DNA of 64,000 nt from Sporomusa ovata DSM 2662 (GCF_000445445.1 NZ_ASXP01000005.1:434053-498052), one strand, 5' to 3'; shown: positions 1-8,173, counted from the stretch's first letter. Translations and numbers: made by a program. The notes: a model not told the origin generated them from the letters alone.

Positions 1-1
1 C

Positions 2-1207
2 AATGTCAATATTATGAATGATGAAGGAATTATTATCGGCTCGGGCGATAATAAACGCTTGGATAGTTTTCATCAAGGCGCCGAAGAAGTTATTAGAAGC
101 GGTAAAGTAGTAGAAATTTATCCTGAAGACCTTACCTTGTATCCTGGGGCCTTACCGGGTCTCAACTGGCCAATTATAGTCAACACACAAATTGTCGGTG
201 TCGTTGGAGTGTCAGGTGATCCAGATACAGTTCGTAGCACAGCCGAACTGGTGAAAATTGTCGCTGAACTAATTTTAGAACGAGAAATTTTCATGGAAGA
301 ATTTCGTTCTCAATCGCACTTTCACGAGGGTTTCATCATGTTACTACTGTCGGAGCAGGCAGAAGCAAATTATTCGCAAATAACGGCGCAAGCCGCTGTA
401 CTTCGATTTGATCTGAACCTTCCCCGTCTGATTGCCGTCGCCAATGTAGAACCTATTCTCGAAAATGCCTTCACCAATTATGGATCATATGACCTAGTTT
501 CAACTCGTACCCGAGAAAGTTTAACTCAGTTGCTTGAAACATCCAATTTTATTGACGAAAAAGACATGATTGCATTTTTGGAAAACCAGCTAATTTCAAT
601 AAAACATTTCCCCTTGGAAACTCCAGTCCAGGTCATTAATGACTGGGGGCATTCTTTTTTACAGCTCATAAAATCGGCTTATCCGGAAACTAATTTGAGC
701 TTGGGGATAGGAAGTCTGACAGAATCTCCGCTAGCAATGCGAAGTTCATATAACGAGGCTCAGTTCGAATTGAAGGAACATCAACGCGACAACGACATAT
801 CCTCAATCTACGATTTTGACAACTTAGCAACTTACCTGGTGCGAGAACCCCAAGCGACAAGTTCCTGTGCAGCCTTCAAGGTTCTACAAGATAAGTTGAC
901 AAATAAAACCTATGTAAAATACGATATGCGCAATACCATTCTGAGTTTGCTTAAAAATAACCTCAATCTTTCCGCGACTGCAAAAGACCTATTTATCCAC
1001 CGTAATACTCTAGTTTTTCGGCTGAATAAATTAAAACAATTAACCGGACTTAGTCCCGCTCAATATATTAACCATGCCATCTTGTGCAAATTTCTCTACG
1101 CGAACGATAATCTGCCCTATAAAAAAGTAAATAACAGTGTAAAAGAAGCATCCGTACTGAATTTATTAAACGGTAATTCTCAGATTTCTGGTAAAGCACG
1201 GACCTAA
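2..1207 (+). CDS. CdaR-type sugar diacid regulator, 5' end outside window
   Basis: The reading frame is open from base 2, so the ATG at 14 is internal; the residues before it (NVNI) continue the conserved start of a sugar-diacid recognition domain. That domain fills about the first 110 residues (IIIGSGD, then PIIVNTQIVGVVGVSG). A GGDEF-like/CdaR middle region follows, and a PucR C-terminal helix-turn-helix lies near residues 310-365 (NLSATAKDLFIHRNTLVFRLNKL, shown in part). CdaR proteins are transcription activators of glycerate, glucarate or related diacid catabolism genes; the target here is not visible. Family assignment is firm, ligand unknown. The C-terminal 35 residues look poorly conserved. 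Confidence 0.88.
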   Translation, partial: NVNIMNDEGIIIGSGDNKRLDSFHQGAEEVIRSGKVVEIYPEDLTLYPGALPGLNWPIIVNTQIVGVVGVSGDPDTVRSTAELVKIVAELILEREIFMEEFRSQSHFHEGFIMLLLSEQAEANYSQITAQAAVLRFDLNLPRLIAVANVEPILENAFTNYGSYDLVSTRTRESLTQLLETSNFIDEKDMIAFLENQLISIKHFPLETPVQVINDWGHSFLQLIKSAYPETNLSLGIGSLTESPLAMRSSYNEAQFELKEHQRDNDISSIYDFDNLATYLVREPQATSSCAAFKVLQDKLTNKTYVKYDMRNTILSLLKNNLNLSATAKDLFIHRNTLVFRLNKLKQLTGLSPAQYINHAILCKFLYANDNLPYKKVNNSVKEASVLNLLNGNSQISGKART

Positions 1208-1289
1208 ATTTACTGATCAACTACGACTGGATTTCAAATTATAATGGTACAGGCTGAAGCCTTTGGCATCATTGCCTCCACCCAAGGAT

Positions 1290-1352
1290 TTACTGAGTGC
1301 GGCGCAGCGCAACAAAAAGCTTATTGATGACCATCTGATTCATCTCGTCATA
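1290..1352 (+). pseudogene. 3' scrap of the IS ATPase gene
   Basis: About 60 bases match the end of the AAA ATPase gene of the complete IS (28877-28938) with only a few mismatches, including the segment encoding KKLIDEHLIHLVI. No other part of the element is present, so this is a leftover end of a former insertion next to the regulator gene. Confidence 0.8.
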
Positions 1353-1363
1353 ATATCCTTTAT

Positions 1364-1410
1364 ACAAAAAAACACCCATCATTTACTCTATCAGTAAATG
1401 ATGGGTGTTT
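1364..1410 (-). terminator. Intrinsic terminator of the rRNA/tRNA locus
   Basis: An 18-bp near-perfect stem (arms 1369-1387 and 1393-1410, loop about 5 bases) is followed on the minus strand by a run of T. It lies just downstream of the last tRNA gene, so it should end the tRNA transcript. Confidence 0.85.
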
Positions 1411-1414
1411 AAGT

Positions 1415-1488
1415 TGGAGCGGGTGAAGGGAATCGAACCCTCGTAGCTAGCTTGGGAAGCTAGAGCTCTACCATTGAGCTACACCCGC
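1415..1488 (-). tRNA. tRNA-Gly (CCC)
   Basis: 74-nt cloverleaf with encoded CCA. The 5-bp anticodon stem CTAGC/GCTAG encloses the loop TTCCCAA, giving anticodon CCC. It is the last gene of the tRNA array. Confidence 0.9.
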
Positions 1489-1497
1489 ATATATAAT

Positions 1498-1582
1498 TGG
1501 TGAAGAGAGGGGGATTCGAACCACCGAAGTCAAAGACGGCAGATTTACAGTCTGCTCCCTTTAGCCACTCGGGAATCCCTCC
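1498..1582 (-). tRNA. tRNA-Tyr (GTA)
   Basis: 85-nt class II tRNA with a long variable arm, anticodon GTA and encoded CCA. The T stem reads GGTGG against CCCCC, leaving one T:C mismatch, and the acceptor stem relies on several G:T pairs. Confidence 0.88.
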
Positions 1583-1585
1583 ATA

Positions 1586-1661
1586 TGGAGCTGGCGATAG
1601 GAATTGAACCCACAACCTGCTGATTACAAGTCAGCTGCTCTACCTATTGAGCTACGCCAGC
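1586..1661 (-). tRNA. tRNA-Thr (TGT)
   Basis: 76-nt cloverleaf; anticodon loop CTTGTAA gives TGT. The acceptor GCTGGCG pairs fully with CGCCAGC; CCA is encoded. Confidence 0.92.
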
Positions 1662-1671
1662 ATATTATTAC

Positions 1672-1760
1672 TGGTGCCAAGAACCAGAATCGAACCGGTA
1701 CGGAAATTTCTTTCCGACGGATTTTAAGTCCGTTGCGTCTGCCAGTTCCGCTACCCCGGC
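1672..1760 (-). tRNA. tRNA-Leu (TAA)
   Basis: 89-nt class II tRNA with long variable arm; anticodon loop CTTAAAA gives TAA; acceptor GCCGGGG and encoded CCA. Confidence 0.9.
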
Positions 1761-1768
1761 ATAAAGAA

Positions 1769-1843
<75 letters not shown>

Positions 1844-1850
1844 AAAAGTA

Positions 1851-1925
1851 TGGAGCGGAAAACGAGATTCGAACTCGCGACCCTCGCCTTGGCAAGGCGA
1901 TGCTCTACCGCTGAGCTACTTCCGC
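1851..1925 (-). tRNA. tRNA-Gly (GCC)
   Basis: 75-nt cloverleaf; anticodon GCC in stem CGCCT/AGGCG context; encoded CCA. A heptad-repeat element separates it from the next tRNA. Confidence 0.92.
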
Positions 1926-1926
1926 A

Positions 1927-2069
1927 TATTCGACGTTCGACACTAGACGCTCGATTTTCGCTATCGAAAGTCGTATGCCGCACCACAGGGCCGCAATATT
2001 CGATTTTCGACTTTAGATCTTCAATGTTCGATTTTATCAAAATATCGAACGTCTATCATCGAATGTCGA
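1927..2069. repeat. Heptad (TCGANNN) inverted-repeat element 1
   Basis: This spacer is built of units with a 7-base period of the form TCGANNN (for example TCGACGT, TCGACAC). The two ends, about 45 bases each, are imperfect reverse complements, so the element can fold as one long hairpin. It lies between tRNA-Gly and tRNA-Glu and belongs to the same family as the elements at 2672, 2913 and 4389. Confidence 0.8.
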
Positions 2070-2072
2070 GAT

Positions 2073-2147
2073 TGGTGACCCGTGGGGGAATCGAACCCCC
2101 GTTATCGCCGTGAAAGGGCGGTGTCTTAACCGCTTGACCAACGGGCC
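2073..2147 (-). tRNA. tRNA-Glu (TTC)
   Basis: 75-nt cloverleaf; anticodon stem CGCC/GGCG with loop CTTTCAC, giving TTC; encoded CCA. Confidence 0.92.
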
Positions 2148-2150
2148 AGA

Positions 2151-2225
2151 TGGTGACCACCCGCGACTCGAACGCGGGACACCCTGATTAAAAGTCAGGT
2201 GCTCTACCGACTGAGCTAGTAGGTC
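2151..2225 (-). tRNA. tRNA-Lys (TTT), acceptor stem one base short
   Basis: Anticodon loop CTTTTAA gives TTT and the D, anticodon and T arms are normal. The 5' acceptor strand is GACCTAC, but only GTGGTC (six bases) remains between the T stem and the discriminator A, so one base is bulged. The gene is 75 instead of 76 nt. Either a deletion has damaged it or the sequence has an error here. Confidence 0.85.
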
Positions 2226-2242
2226 ATTACTAATTAGATTAT

Positions 2243-2274
2243 AAATGCCAAGCGAGTTGTCTCGTTTGGCATTT
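2243..2274. other. Hairpin in tRNA spacer
   Basis: A 14-bp stem (arms 2243-2256 and 2261-2274) with a TTGT loop lies between tRNA-Lys and tRNA-fMet. It has no clear T run on the minus strand, so it is more likely a processing or pausing structure than a terminator. Confidence 0.5.
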
Positions 2275-2281
2275 TACTTCA

Positions 2282-2357
2282 TGGTTGCAGAAACAGGACT
2301 TGAACCTGTGACCTTCGGGTTATGAGTCCGACGAGCTACCAACTGCTCCATCCCGCG
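2282..2357 (-). tRNA. tRNA-fMet (CAT), initiator
   Basis: 76-nt tRNA with anticodon CAT, 5' C1 opposite A72 and the initiator-type D arm. The anticodon stem ends GGA opposite CCC, so one of the three G:C pairs typical of initiators is an A:C mismatch. Confidence 0.87.
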
Positions 2358-2362
2358 ATAAG

Positions 2363-2438
2363 TGGCTCCTCGAGTAGGACTCGAACCTACGACAAATCGG
2401 TTAACAGCCGATTGCTCTACCAACTGAGCTATCGAGGA
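2363..2438 (-). tRNA. tRNA-Asn (GTT)
   Basis: 76-nt cloverleaf; anticodon loop CTGTTAA gives GTT; acceptor TCCTCGA pairs fully; encoded CCA. It lies directly downstream of 5S rRNA. Confidence 0.92.
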
Positions 2439-2453
2439 ATAAACATAAAAAAA

Positions 2454-2574
2454 CCAGCAACTTCCTAATCTCCCAGGCCGTTTCCAGCCAAGTACCTTCG
2501 GCGTTTGTGGGCTTAATTACTGTGTTCGGTATGGAAACAGATGGAACCCCACAGCTATCGTCACTGGATATGTT
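2454..2574 (-). rRNA. rrf: 5S ribosomal RNA
   Basis: About 120 nt with recognisable 5S segments on the minus strand (GTTCCATCTGTTTCCATACC, CCGAACACAG, GTACTTGGCTGGAAACGGCC). Ends are estimated to a few bases. It follows 16S directly, with only a 245-base spacer and no 23S gene. Confidence 0.9.
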
Positions 2575-2671
2575 GTTTTCAGGAATACTAATGTTATCAT
2601 AGTCACTCGTTTCTTTCAACAAGTAACTTTTGGTAACTTGCATTCCCTCAAAACCAAACAATGTAAGAGTA

Positions 2672-2817
2672 TTCGACAATCAATTTTCGACCTGCGACTT
2701 TCGAAAAAGGCAAGGTTTCTATCTCTTGTCTTGCATCTGCCAAATGTACCGACCTGGAAGTTGATTCGTGTTTATCGTCGAAGATCGAAGGTCGACCTTC
2801 GAACGTCGAATCGGTTC
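2672..2817. repeat. Heptad (TCGANNN) inverted-repeat element 2
   Basis: The spacer between 16S and 5S ends in TCGANNN heptads (units near 2777-2812) whose reverse complement matches the left end (2672-2706). It can form a long hairpin in the precursor transcript. No 23S, tRNA-Ile or tRNA-Ala gene is present here. Confidence 0.75.
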
Positions 2818-2821
2818 TCCC

Positions 2822-2881
<60 letters not shown>

Positions 2882-2912
2882 AATCATCGGCCCCACCTTA
2901 GACGGCTAGCCC

Positions 2913-3018
2913 CGGTTCGACATTCGACCTTCGACCTTTGACTTTCGATTGGGTTCTTGCAAGACTTTCGTCTTTCCTTTCGATTGTCGTATGTCGAAAA
3001 TCCAATGTCGAATCGGTT
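2913..3018. repeat. Heptad element 3, inside 16S helix 44
   Basis: Heptads TCGACAT, TCGACCT, TCGACCT run from 2918 and are complementary to the segment ending near 3013. The sequence between GACGGCTAGCCC and GGTTACCCCACC would normally be a short hairpin loop near E. coli position 1450. Confidence 0.82.
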
Positions 3019-3050
3019 ACCCCACCGGCTTCGGGTGTTGTCAACTTTCG

Positions 3051-3102
<52 letters not shown>

Positions 3103-3348
3103 CTGACCTGCGATTACTAGCGATTCCGACTTCACGGAGGCGAGTTGCAGCCTCCGATCCGAACTGAGAGCTTGTTTATGCGTTTGGCTTACCCTCGCGG
3201 GCTTGCTTCGCTTTGTTTAAGTCCATTGTAGTACGTGTGTAGCCCAGGACATAAGGGGCATGATGACTTGACGTCATCCCCGCCTTCCTCCGCATTGTCT
3301 GCGGCAGTCTCCCTTGAGTTCCCACCATTACGTGCTGGCAACAAAGGA

Positions 3349-3414
<66 letters not shown>

Positions 3415-3481
3415 CCACCTGTTTTCGTGTATCCCGAAGGATAGGACTAATCTCTTAGCTTTTCACTCAATGTCAAGTCCT

Positions 3482-3518
<37 letters not shown>

Positions 3519-3536
3519 ACTCCACCGCTTGTGCGA

Positions 3537-3578
<42 letters not shown>

Positions 3579-3658
3579 CCCCAGGCGGGGTACTTACTGC
3601 GTTAGCTTGCGGCACAGAAGGGGTCGATACCCTCTACACCTAGTACCCATCGTTTACG

Positions 3659-3705
<47 letters not shown>

Positions 3706-3923
3706 CGCCTCAGTGTCAGACACAGTCCAGAAAGTCGCCTTCGCCACTGGTGTTCCTCCCAATATCTACGCATTTCACCGCTACACTGGGAATTCCACTT
3801 TCCTCTCCTGCACTCAAGATCTCCAGTTTCCTGCGCCTATACGGGGTTGAGCCCCGCACTTAGACACACGACTTAAACATCCACCTACACGCCCTTTACG
3901 CCCAATAATTCCGGACAACGCTT

Positions 3924-3967
<44 letters not shown>

Positions 3968-4104
3968 GCTTCCTCCTTTGGTACCGTCATTACTCTACAT
4001 TATTTACATAGAATACGTTCGTCCCAAACGACAGAGCTTTACAATCCGAAGACCTTCTTCACTCACGCGGCGTTGCTCCGTCAGACTTTCGTCCATTGCG
4101 GAAG

Positions 4105-4160
<56 letters not shown>

Positions 4161-4192
4161 CGTTCATCCTCTCAGACCGGCTACTGATCGTC

Positions 4193-4224
<32 letters not shown>

Positions 4225-4388
4225 AATCAGACGCAGACCCATCTCTAAGCGGTAGCATATTCAGAGGCCACCTTTCTTATCTTAGTCATGCGACTAAGAT
4301 ACCACATTCGGTATTAGCACCACTTTCGCGGTGTTGTCCCCAGTTTAGAGGCAGGTTATCTACGCGTTACTCACCCGTTCGCCACTAG

Positions 4389-4512
4389 GCCATACTCGAC
4401 TTTCGACTCTCGATTTTCGACTTTCGATATTCCTAAAGCAGAATATTTCCCATCAATACCATCGTTATTCTTTCGATGGTCGAATGTCCAAAGTCGAAGG
4501 TCGAGCATGGCC
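4389..4512. repeat. Heptad element 4, inside 16S helix 6
   Basis: Left arm 4397-4430 reads as perfect heptads (TCGACTT, TCGACTC, TCGATTT, TCGACTT); right arm 4477-4505 is its imperfect reverse complement. GGCCATA and its complement close the stem, so the insert extends helix 6 of the V1 region. Confidence 0.85.
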
Positions 4513-4513
4513 C

Positions 4514-4551
<38 letters not shown>

Positions 4552-4637
4552 GTCCTGAGCCAGGATCAAACTCTCCATATATGAAGCCATTTGTTGGCTC
4601 TATAAATCAAATTAAGAAATTGTTTATTTTTGGTTTT

Positions 4638-4657
4638 GTATGTCGCAAGCGACATAC
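4638..4657. other. 20-base perfect palindrome in rRNA leader
   Basis: GTATGTCGCAAGCGACATAC is self-complementary and lies about 60 bases upstream of mature 16S on the transcript. It would form a tight leader hairpin, perhaps for processing. Confidence 0.55.
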
Positions 4658-4692
4658 TACCGCACATCTGGCATTTTTGATGCATTACTTAC

Positions 4693-4713
4693 ATTGTTCA
4701 GTTTTCAAGGAGC
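4693..4713 (-). promoter_or_regulatory. boxA-like antitermination element
   Basis: On the minus strand the leader reads GCTCCTTGAAAACTGAACAA, the usual Firmicutes pre-16S leader motif with a boxA-like core. Confidence 0.65.
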
Positions 4714-4740
4714 ACATCGTCTGTTCTGTGACGGAAATAT

Positions 4741-4769
4741 ATCATAACATCTTGTTTGTGTTATGTCAA
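4741..4769 (-). promoter_or_regulatory. rRNA promoter P1
   Basis: TTGACA and TATGAT separated by 17 bases on the minus strand, about 160 bases upstream of 16S. Confidence 0.8.
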
Positions 4770-4800
4770 CACAATTGTTTGTGCCATTTATTTCCGCTGC

Positions 4801-4827
4801 ATTATCATGTTGTTTGTATCGTGTCAA
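4801..4827 (-). promoter_or_regulatory. Possible rRNA promoter P2
   Basis: TTGACA and GATAAT on the minus strand, but with a 15-base spacer. Tandem promoters are common for rRNA operons; this one is weaker by spacing. Confidence 0.45.
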
Positions 4828-5025
4828 CTGTTACTTATTGGTATTATACTCATGCCCAAAATGTCGTCTCTTTGTATGTCCAAACCTGCACTCAGCAGGT
4901 GGGTATTCTGGAGTACGCTTTTGCCCTCCACTCTGAGGTGGCTCGACAGCTGCATACTATTAAATTCCCTATATATTACAGTAGGTTGGACATATCTAAG
5001 ATAACAATCATCCCAGGCTATGTAT

Positions 5026-5100
5026 TGGAGGCGACACCCAGATTTGAACTAGGGGATCAAGGTCTTGCTAACCTTAGCCTTACCACTTGGCCATATCGCC
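5026..5100 (-). tRNA. tRNA-Cys-like (GCA) with A33
   Basis: 75-nt cloverleaf resembling the Cys gene at 1769-1843. The perfect stem AAGGT/ACCTT encloses loop TAGCAAG: bases 34-36 read GCA, but position 33 is A instead of the near-universal U, and position 38 is G. Acceptor, D and T arms pair well and CCA is encoded. It has its own strong promoter. It may be a special-function or decayed tRNA. Confidence 0.75.
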
Positions 5101-5117
5101 ATCATTCCGGATTTATT

Positions 5118-5146
5118 ATTATACTAGATTACTTTATTTATGTCAA
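5118..5146 (-). promoter_or_regulatory. Promoter of variant tRNA-Cys
   Basis: Consensus TTGACA and TATAAT with a 17-base spacer on the minus strand, ending 18 bases upstream of the tRNA. Confidence 0.85.
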
Positions 5147-5195
5147 CTAATAATTTTGCAAAAAAAAAAATCAGTTTTTCTAATCCATGTTATCT

Positions 5196-5272
5196 TGGTC
5201 GGAGCGGCAGGATTCGAACCTGCGACCCCCTGGTCCCAAGCCAGGTACTCTACCAAACTGAGCCACGCCCCG
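5196..5272 (-). tRNA. tRNA-Pro (TGG)
   Basis: 77-nt cloverleaf; stem CCTGG/CCAGG, loop CTTGGGA, anticodon TGG; encoded CCA. Confidence 0.92.
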
Positions 5273-5371
5273 ATTATACTATAGGATGTTCTTCGCTACC
5301 GCTCAGAACTAAGCGATTCGAACCAATCAGATCTTCGCCTATGGCTCGTCTTCTTGGACTCTCTGCTTATA

Positions 5372-5447
5372 TGGCAGGGGCAGAAGGACTTGAACCCTCA
5401 ACCAACGGTTTTGGAGACCGCTACTCTACCAATTGAGCTATACCCCT
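5372..5447 (-). tRNA. tRNA-Trp (CCA)
   Basis: 76-nt cloverleaf; anticodon loop CTCCAAA gives CCA; acceptor AGGGGTA; encoded CCA. The 99-base spacer before tRNA-Pro holds nothing recognisable. Confidence 0.92.
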
Positions 5448-5454
5448 AGATATA

Positions 5455-5531
5455 TGGTGGATCTACTAGGATTTGAACCTACGACCAGTCGGTTATGAGC
5501 CGAATGCTCTACCAAGCTGAGCTATAGATCC
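5455..5531 (-). tRNA. tRNA-Met (CAT), elongator type
   Basis: 77-nt cloverleaf with loop CTCATAA and fully paired acceptor GGATCTA. It lacks initiator marks. A CAT anticodon could also mark tRNA-Ile2 modified to lysidine; the body looks more like elongator Met. Confidence 0.85.
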
Positions 5532-5537
5532 AAAGTT

Positions 5538-5614
5538 TGGTGGGGTTAAACGGACTCGAACCGCTGGCCTCTTCGATGTCAACGAAGCGCTCTAACCAAC
5601 TGAGCTATAACCCC
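5538..5614 (-). tRNA. tRNA-Val (GAC)
   Basis: 77-nt cloverleaf; stem CTTCG/CGAAG with loop TTGACAT, anticodon GAC; encoded CCA. Confidence 0.92.
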
Positions 5615-5632
5615 AAATACTATATACAGATA

Positions 5633-5719
5633 TGGTGCCGGAGGTCGGACTCGAACCGACACGAGGTTGCCCTCGGCAGATTTTGAGTCTGCTACGTCTG
5701 CCAATTTCGTCACTCCGGC
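5633..5719 (-). tRNA. tRNA-Leu (CAA)
   Basis: 87-nt class II tRNA; stem GCAGA/TCTGC, loop CTCAAAA, anticodon CAA; encoded CCA. Confidence 0.9.
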
Positions 5720-5725
5720 ATTTAT

Positions 5726-5810
5726 TGGTGCGGGAGACAGGAATTGAACCTGCACGCCTCGCGGCGCTAGATCCTAAGTCTAGTGCGTCTGCCAGTTCCG
5801 CCACTCCCGC
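5726..5810 (-). tRNA. tRNA-Leu (TAG)
   Basis: 85-nt class II tRNA; stem CTAGA/TCTAG, loop CTTAGGA, anticodon TAG; encoded CCA. First gene of this tRNA transcript. Confidence 0.9.
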
Positions 5811-5825
5811 GTCCTCGGAATTAAT

Positions 5826-5854
5826 ACTATACCAGTTGTTTTGATTATTGTCAA
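5826..5854 (-). promoter_or_regulatory. Promoter of tRNA array
   Basis: TTGACA and TATAGT with a 17-base spacer on the minus strand, 16 bases upstream of tRNA-Leu (TAG). Confidence 0.85.
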
Positions 5855-6142
5855 CTGCGATTGTGATAATTTTAATTCATTTTCTTATCAAGTTTTTTGC
5901 ACAAATACCGCTTGCCACATTTCCTTATCAATAATGGCCGGATGGCTATCCTATTATCGGCTCGTTTTTTGCTCAAGAAGTCAACAGTATAAGTCTTTTG
6001 TACCAGCAACTACTTGACAGACCTCACTATTTTCATCAAATAGCCTTTCCCCTGCCATAACTTCTCCCATAGTGATCCAACCTTCAGAAGTGGTAAACGT
6101 GTATTTAGAGCTGTCGGTTTTGGCTTTCCTCATTTTGAGCAA
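5855..6142. other. Intergenic, with one unidentified coding scrap
   Basis: On the minus strand 5987-6103 reads as the open end of a protein (contains EGWITMGEVMAGERLFDEN) closing with TGA. It has no start and I do not recognise the family. The rest is AT-rich without signals. Confidence 0.35.
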
Positions 6143-6170
6143 CAAAAAAGGAAGCCGTCAATTGGCTTCC
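6143..6170 (-). terminator. Terminator of hsp20 copy 1
   Basis: Stem GGAAGCC/GGCTTCC with T6 on the minus strand, just after the hsp20 stop codon. Confidence 0.85.
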
Positions 6171-6194
6171 CGTATTCTGAAGTATGTGTTTGAA

Positions 6195-6638
6195 TTAACG
6201 AATAGTGATAGTTTTGTTGCCACTAGCTGTATTCTCTTTCTTGGGAAGTGTAACTGATAAGACCCCATCGCAAAATTCTGCGTCGATGTTTTCTTCACGT
6301 ACATTTCTCACATAAAAGCTTCTGCTGAACTGACCATAGCGTCTTTCACGGCGTAAATAGTTGCTTTCTTTTACTTCCGCTTCATCATCTCTTTGGGCAG
6401 AAATCGTTAAGTAATCATTTTCGAAATTGATTGTAATATCATCTTTTTTAATACCTGGTAAATCCGCCTTAACCACGTAGGATTCATTTGTTTCTGTTAG
6501 GTCAACATGAAAGCTATTTCCTGCTGTGTTAAAAGGAGCAAAAAAATCTTCCTTAAAGAATTGGTCAAAAATCTGATTAAAAAATTGGTCTCTTGGAATC
6601 AAATCATTTCTCTTATTAAACGGAACTAGGTTAAACAT
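6195..6638 (-). CDS. Hsp20/alpha-crystallin small heat-shock protein, copy 1
   Basis: 147 residues. N-terminal arm of about 40 residues, then the alpha-crystallin domain (about 42-137, with LPGIKKDDI and GVLSVTLPK) and the C-terminal ITIR (I-x-I) motif that docks neighbouring subunits. Small heat-shock proteins hold unfolding proteins in the cytoplasm without ATP. AAGGAGGAG precedes the ATG. A second copy at 29380-29823 differs by one residue (C here, S there, in AEF-DGVLS). The duplicated DNA covers the promoter and part of the next gene. Confidence 0.93.
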   Translation of the reverse strand: MFNLVPFNKRNDLIPRDQFFNQIFDQFFKEDFFAPFNTAGNSFHVDLTETNESYVVKADLPGIKKDDITINFENDYLTISAQRDDEAEVKESNYLRRERRYGQFSRSFYVRNVREENIDAEFCDGVLSVTLPKKENTASGNKTITIR

Positions 6639-6680
6639 AACTTTACTCCTCCTTACTCAGAGAATTTTTTATTTGATTTA

Positions 6681-6708
6681 ATTATATCAAAAAGTCAGCA
6701 AAAGTCAA
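6681..6708 (-). promoter_or_regulatory. hsp20 copy 1 promoter
   Basis: TTGACT and TATAAT with a 16-base spacer on the minus strand. The upstream stretch repeats GACTTTT/GATCTTTT several times, which may be a control site; no CIRCE element is seen. Confidence 0.7.
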
Positions 6709-6817
6709 AAGATCAAAAAGTCATATACGTCTACTTTGAGCAGGAAAAATACTATTTAATTATAATATCTCATTTTTTCGTTGCGTTATTCACACTATCT
6801 CCCAATTTCAAATTCTT

Positions 6818-6980
6818 TTAGATTAATATTTCGGCTTTTGCCTCAGACAAAGCGACGACTATTGGCTCAATATCGATTCCATTATCCCGATAGCCTTGCC
6901 TAATAATCTCAAAGTAATATTCACTTGTAATAGCAGGCATAGTTTCATATTGCTTGGCCTTAACATACAGCATAGCCTCA
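6818..6980 (-). pseudogene. 3' fragment of gamma-glutamylcyclotransferase-like gene
   Basis: Encodes the same C-terminus (EYYFEIIRQGYRDNGIDIE, ending AEILI) as the intact gene at 30002-30454 and is nearly identical in DNA. The catalytic part is replaced by IS sequence, so the open frame that continues to 7279 is a chimera. Confidence 0.85.
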
Positions 6981-7124
6981 TGCAAAAAGCAGGATTTAGT
7001 ATTCGTATGTATTCCAAAACAAGCCCGGCAGCTCGCCGTTTTGCCAAGCCGCATCGCGGTATGCTTTACCAAGGGGATATCAAGTATGGACCATATTTCC
7101 AATTGGCAAGGATGATGCCAAAAA
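6981..7124 (+). pseudogene. Internal fragment of the IS transposase gene
   Basis: Matches 27188-27345 of the complete IS almost base for base, with a 9-base gap and a few single-base losses. It is sandwiched between two minus-strand gene fragments and has no IS ends. Confidence 0.85.
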
Positions 7125-7290
7125 GGTTTTTCCTCAAGTATATTCCCTTTGTGTATCACCATTAGAGGCTCTGCCTCTATAAGTTTCCTGGCCGGCAGGC
7201 TATTTAATGTAACTCTTGCAGTCATAAGCACCCAGCCTGTCCAGACAATAAGAGCTGCCGTGCCAACAAAGATAGGCATATTGGGATTGA
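7125..7290 (-). pseudogene. N-terminal fragment of a DUF421 (YetF) gene
   Basis: The minus strand encodes PIFVGTAALIVWTGWVLMTA and SLPARKLIEAEPLMVIHKG, closely matching the DUF421 protein at 47642-48361 around its second and third membrane segments. Both ends are missing. Confidence 0.8.
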
Positions 7291-7367
7291 CGAGGATTTC
7301 AGATTACCCATTTATATCGAAATTTATTCCACAAGGATAAACTAGATGAATGCAAATAGTGGCTCAA

Positions 7368-7400
7368 AAATAACTCCCCAAGAAACCGGGGAGTTATTTT
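7368..7400 (-). terminator. Terminator of the Ebo-like operon region
   Basis: 12-bp stem (AATAACTCCCC with its complement) followed by T run on the minus strand, just past the multicopper oxidase remnant. Confidence 0.8.
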
Positions 7401-7412
7401 ATCCTTTAACCG

Positions 7413-8173
7413 CTAGCACCGCAAATAGATTAGTGCAGTTGTCATGCCGCCAGGTGTTTTGCCGTTGTTTGACTGATGAAAAGCCTTAGTTCCGTTAACA
7501 GGCCAGCAGCCTGGGTTATTTGCACAGAACTCAATATCCCACCGTTGAGCTGATGCAATATTTATCGTATCATCCATAAAGTTTCTTGTGAACCCATCTA
7601 CTTCTACAACACGGAAGTCATGACCATGAACATGCATAGAATGTGAATTACTCGACTTATTTATGAACCGAATCCGTACCCGTTCACCTAAGCAAGTATA
7701 AAGAGGTGTGGTAGCTGGAAAAGACTTACCATTCAAGGTAAAAAAATTTGGCTGCCTATTGAATTTGATAGGCGTATAGCAACCAGGAAAGACCTCCCCA
7801 AGTTCCGGCTGTTTTATTTGCCACTCCTGGATAAATATCACATAATCTCTATCAGGTATTACATCTCTAGTCAACTTACTTCTTTCCGGTAGTACGATAA
7901 ACGCACCGGTAAGACCGCGTGTTGCCTGAAATGGGTCTGCTGAATGGTATAAAAATGTGCCACTTTGCCAAGCTAAAAATCTATACGTATAGCTTTCTCC
8001 CGGCTCTATCTGGGGGTAATACCGTTGTAGCCTAATATTTCTATCTCTATCTCCGGAATAATACAATGAGTCGACTTAGTTACCACTAGTTTAACATGCC
8101 GAGCGTCTTCGCTTTGTCTATAGTTGGCTAACTTACCGTCAGGTACCATAATTCTACTTTCCCATGGATGCAA
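7413..8173 (-). pseudogene. Multicopper oxidase, internally deleted and frameshifted
   Basis: A TTG at 8173 with an ideal GGAAGGGGG site starts a protein that reads to GYNGITP, the usual cupredoxin-1 motif. The frame then jumps to PQIEPGESYTYRF. About 60-70 residues normally lie between, including the first HxH copper ligands (WHG), so a deletion crossed that region. Near the C-terminus HSMHVHGH survives, but the HCHxxxH ligand motif is replaced by PVNGTKAFHQ. The product cannot be an active oxidase. It is the last gene behind the Ebo-like operon. The older stretch may have belonged to a CotA- or laccase-like enzyme. Confidence 0.85.

Noticed and set aside
4389..4512. CRISPR-like array of short repeats
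   Set aside because: Units are 7 bases with no spacers and form one hairpin; there are no cas genes in the window.
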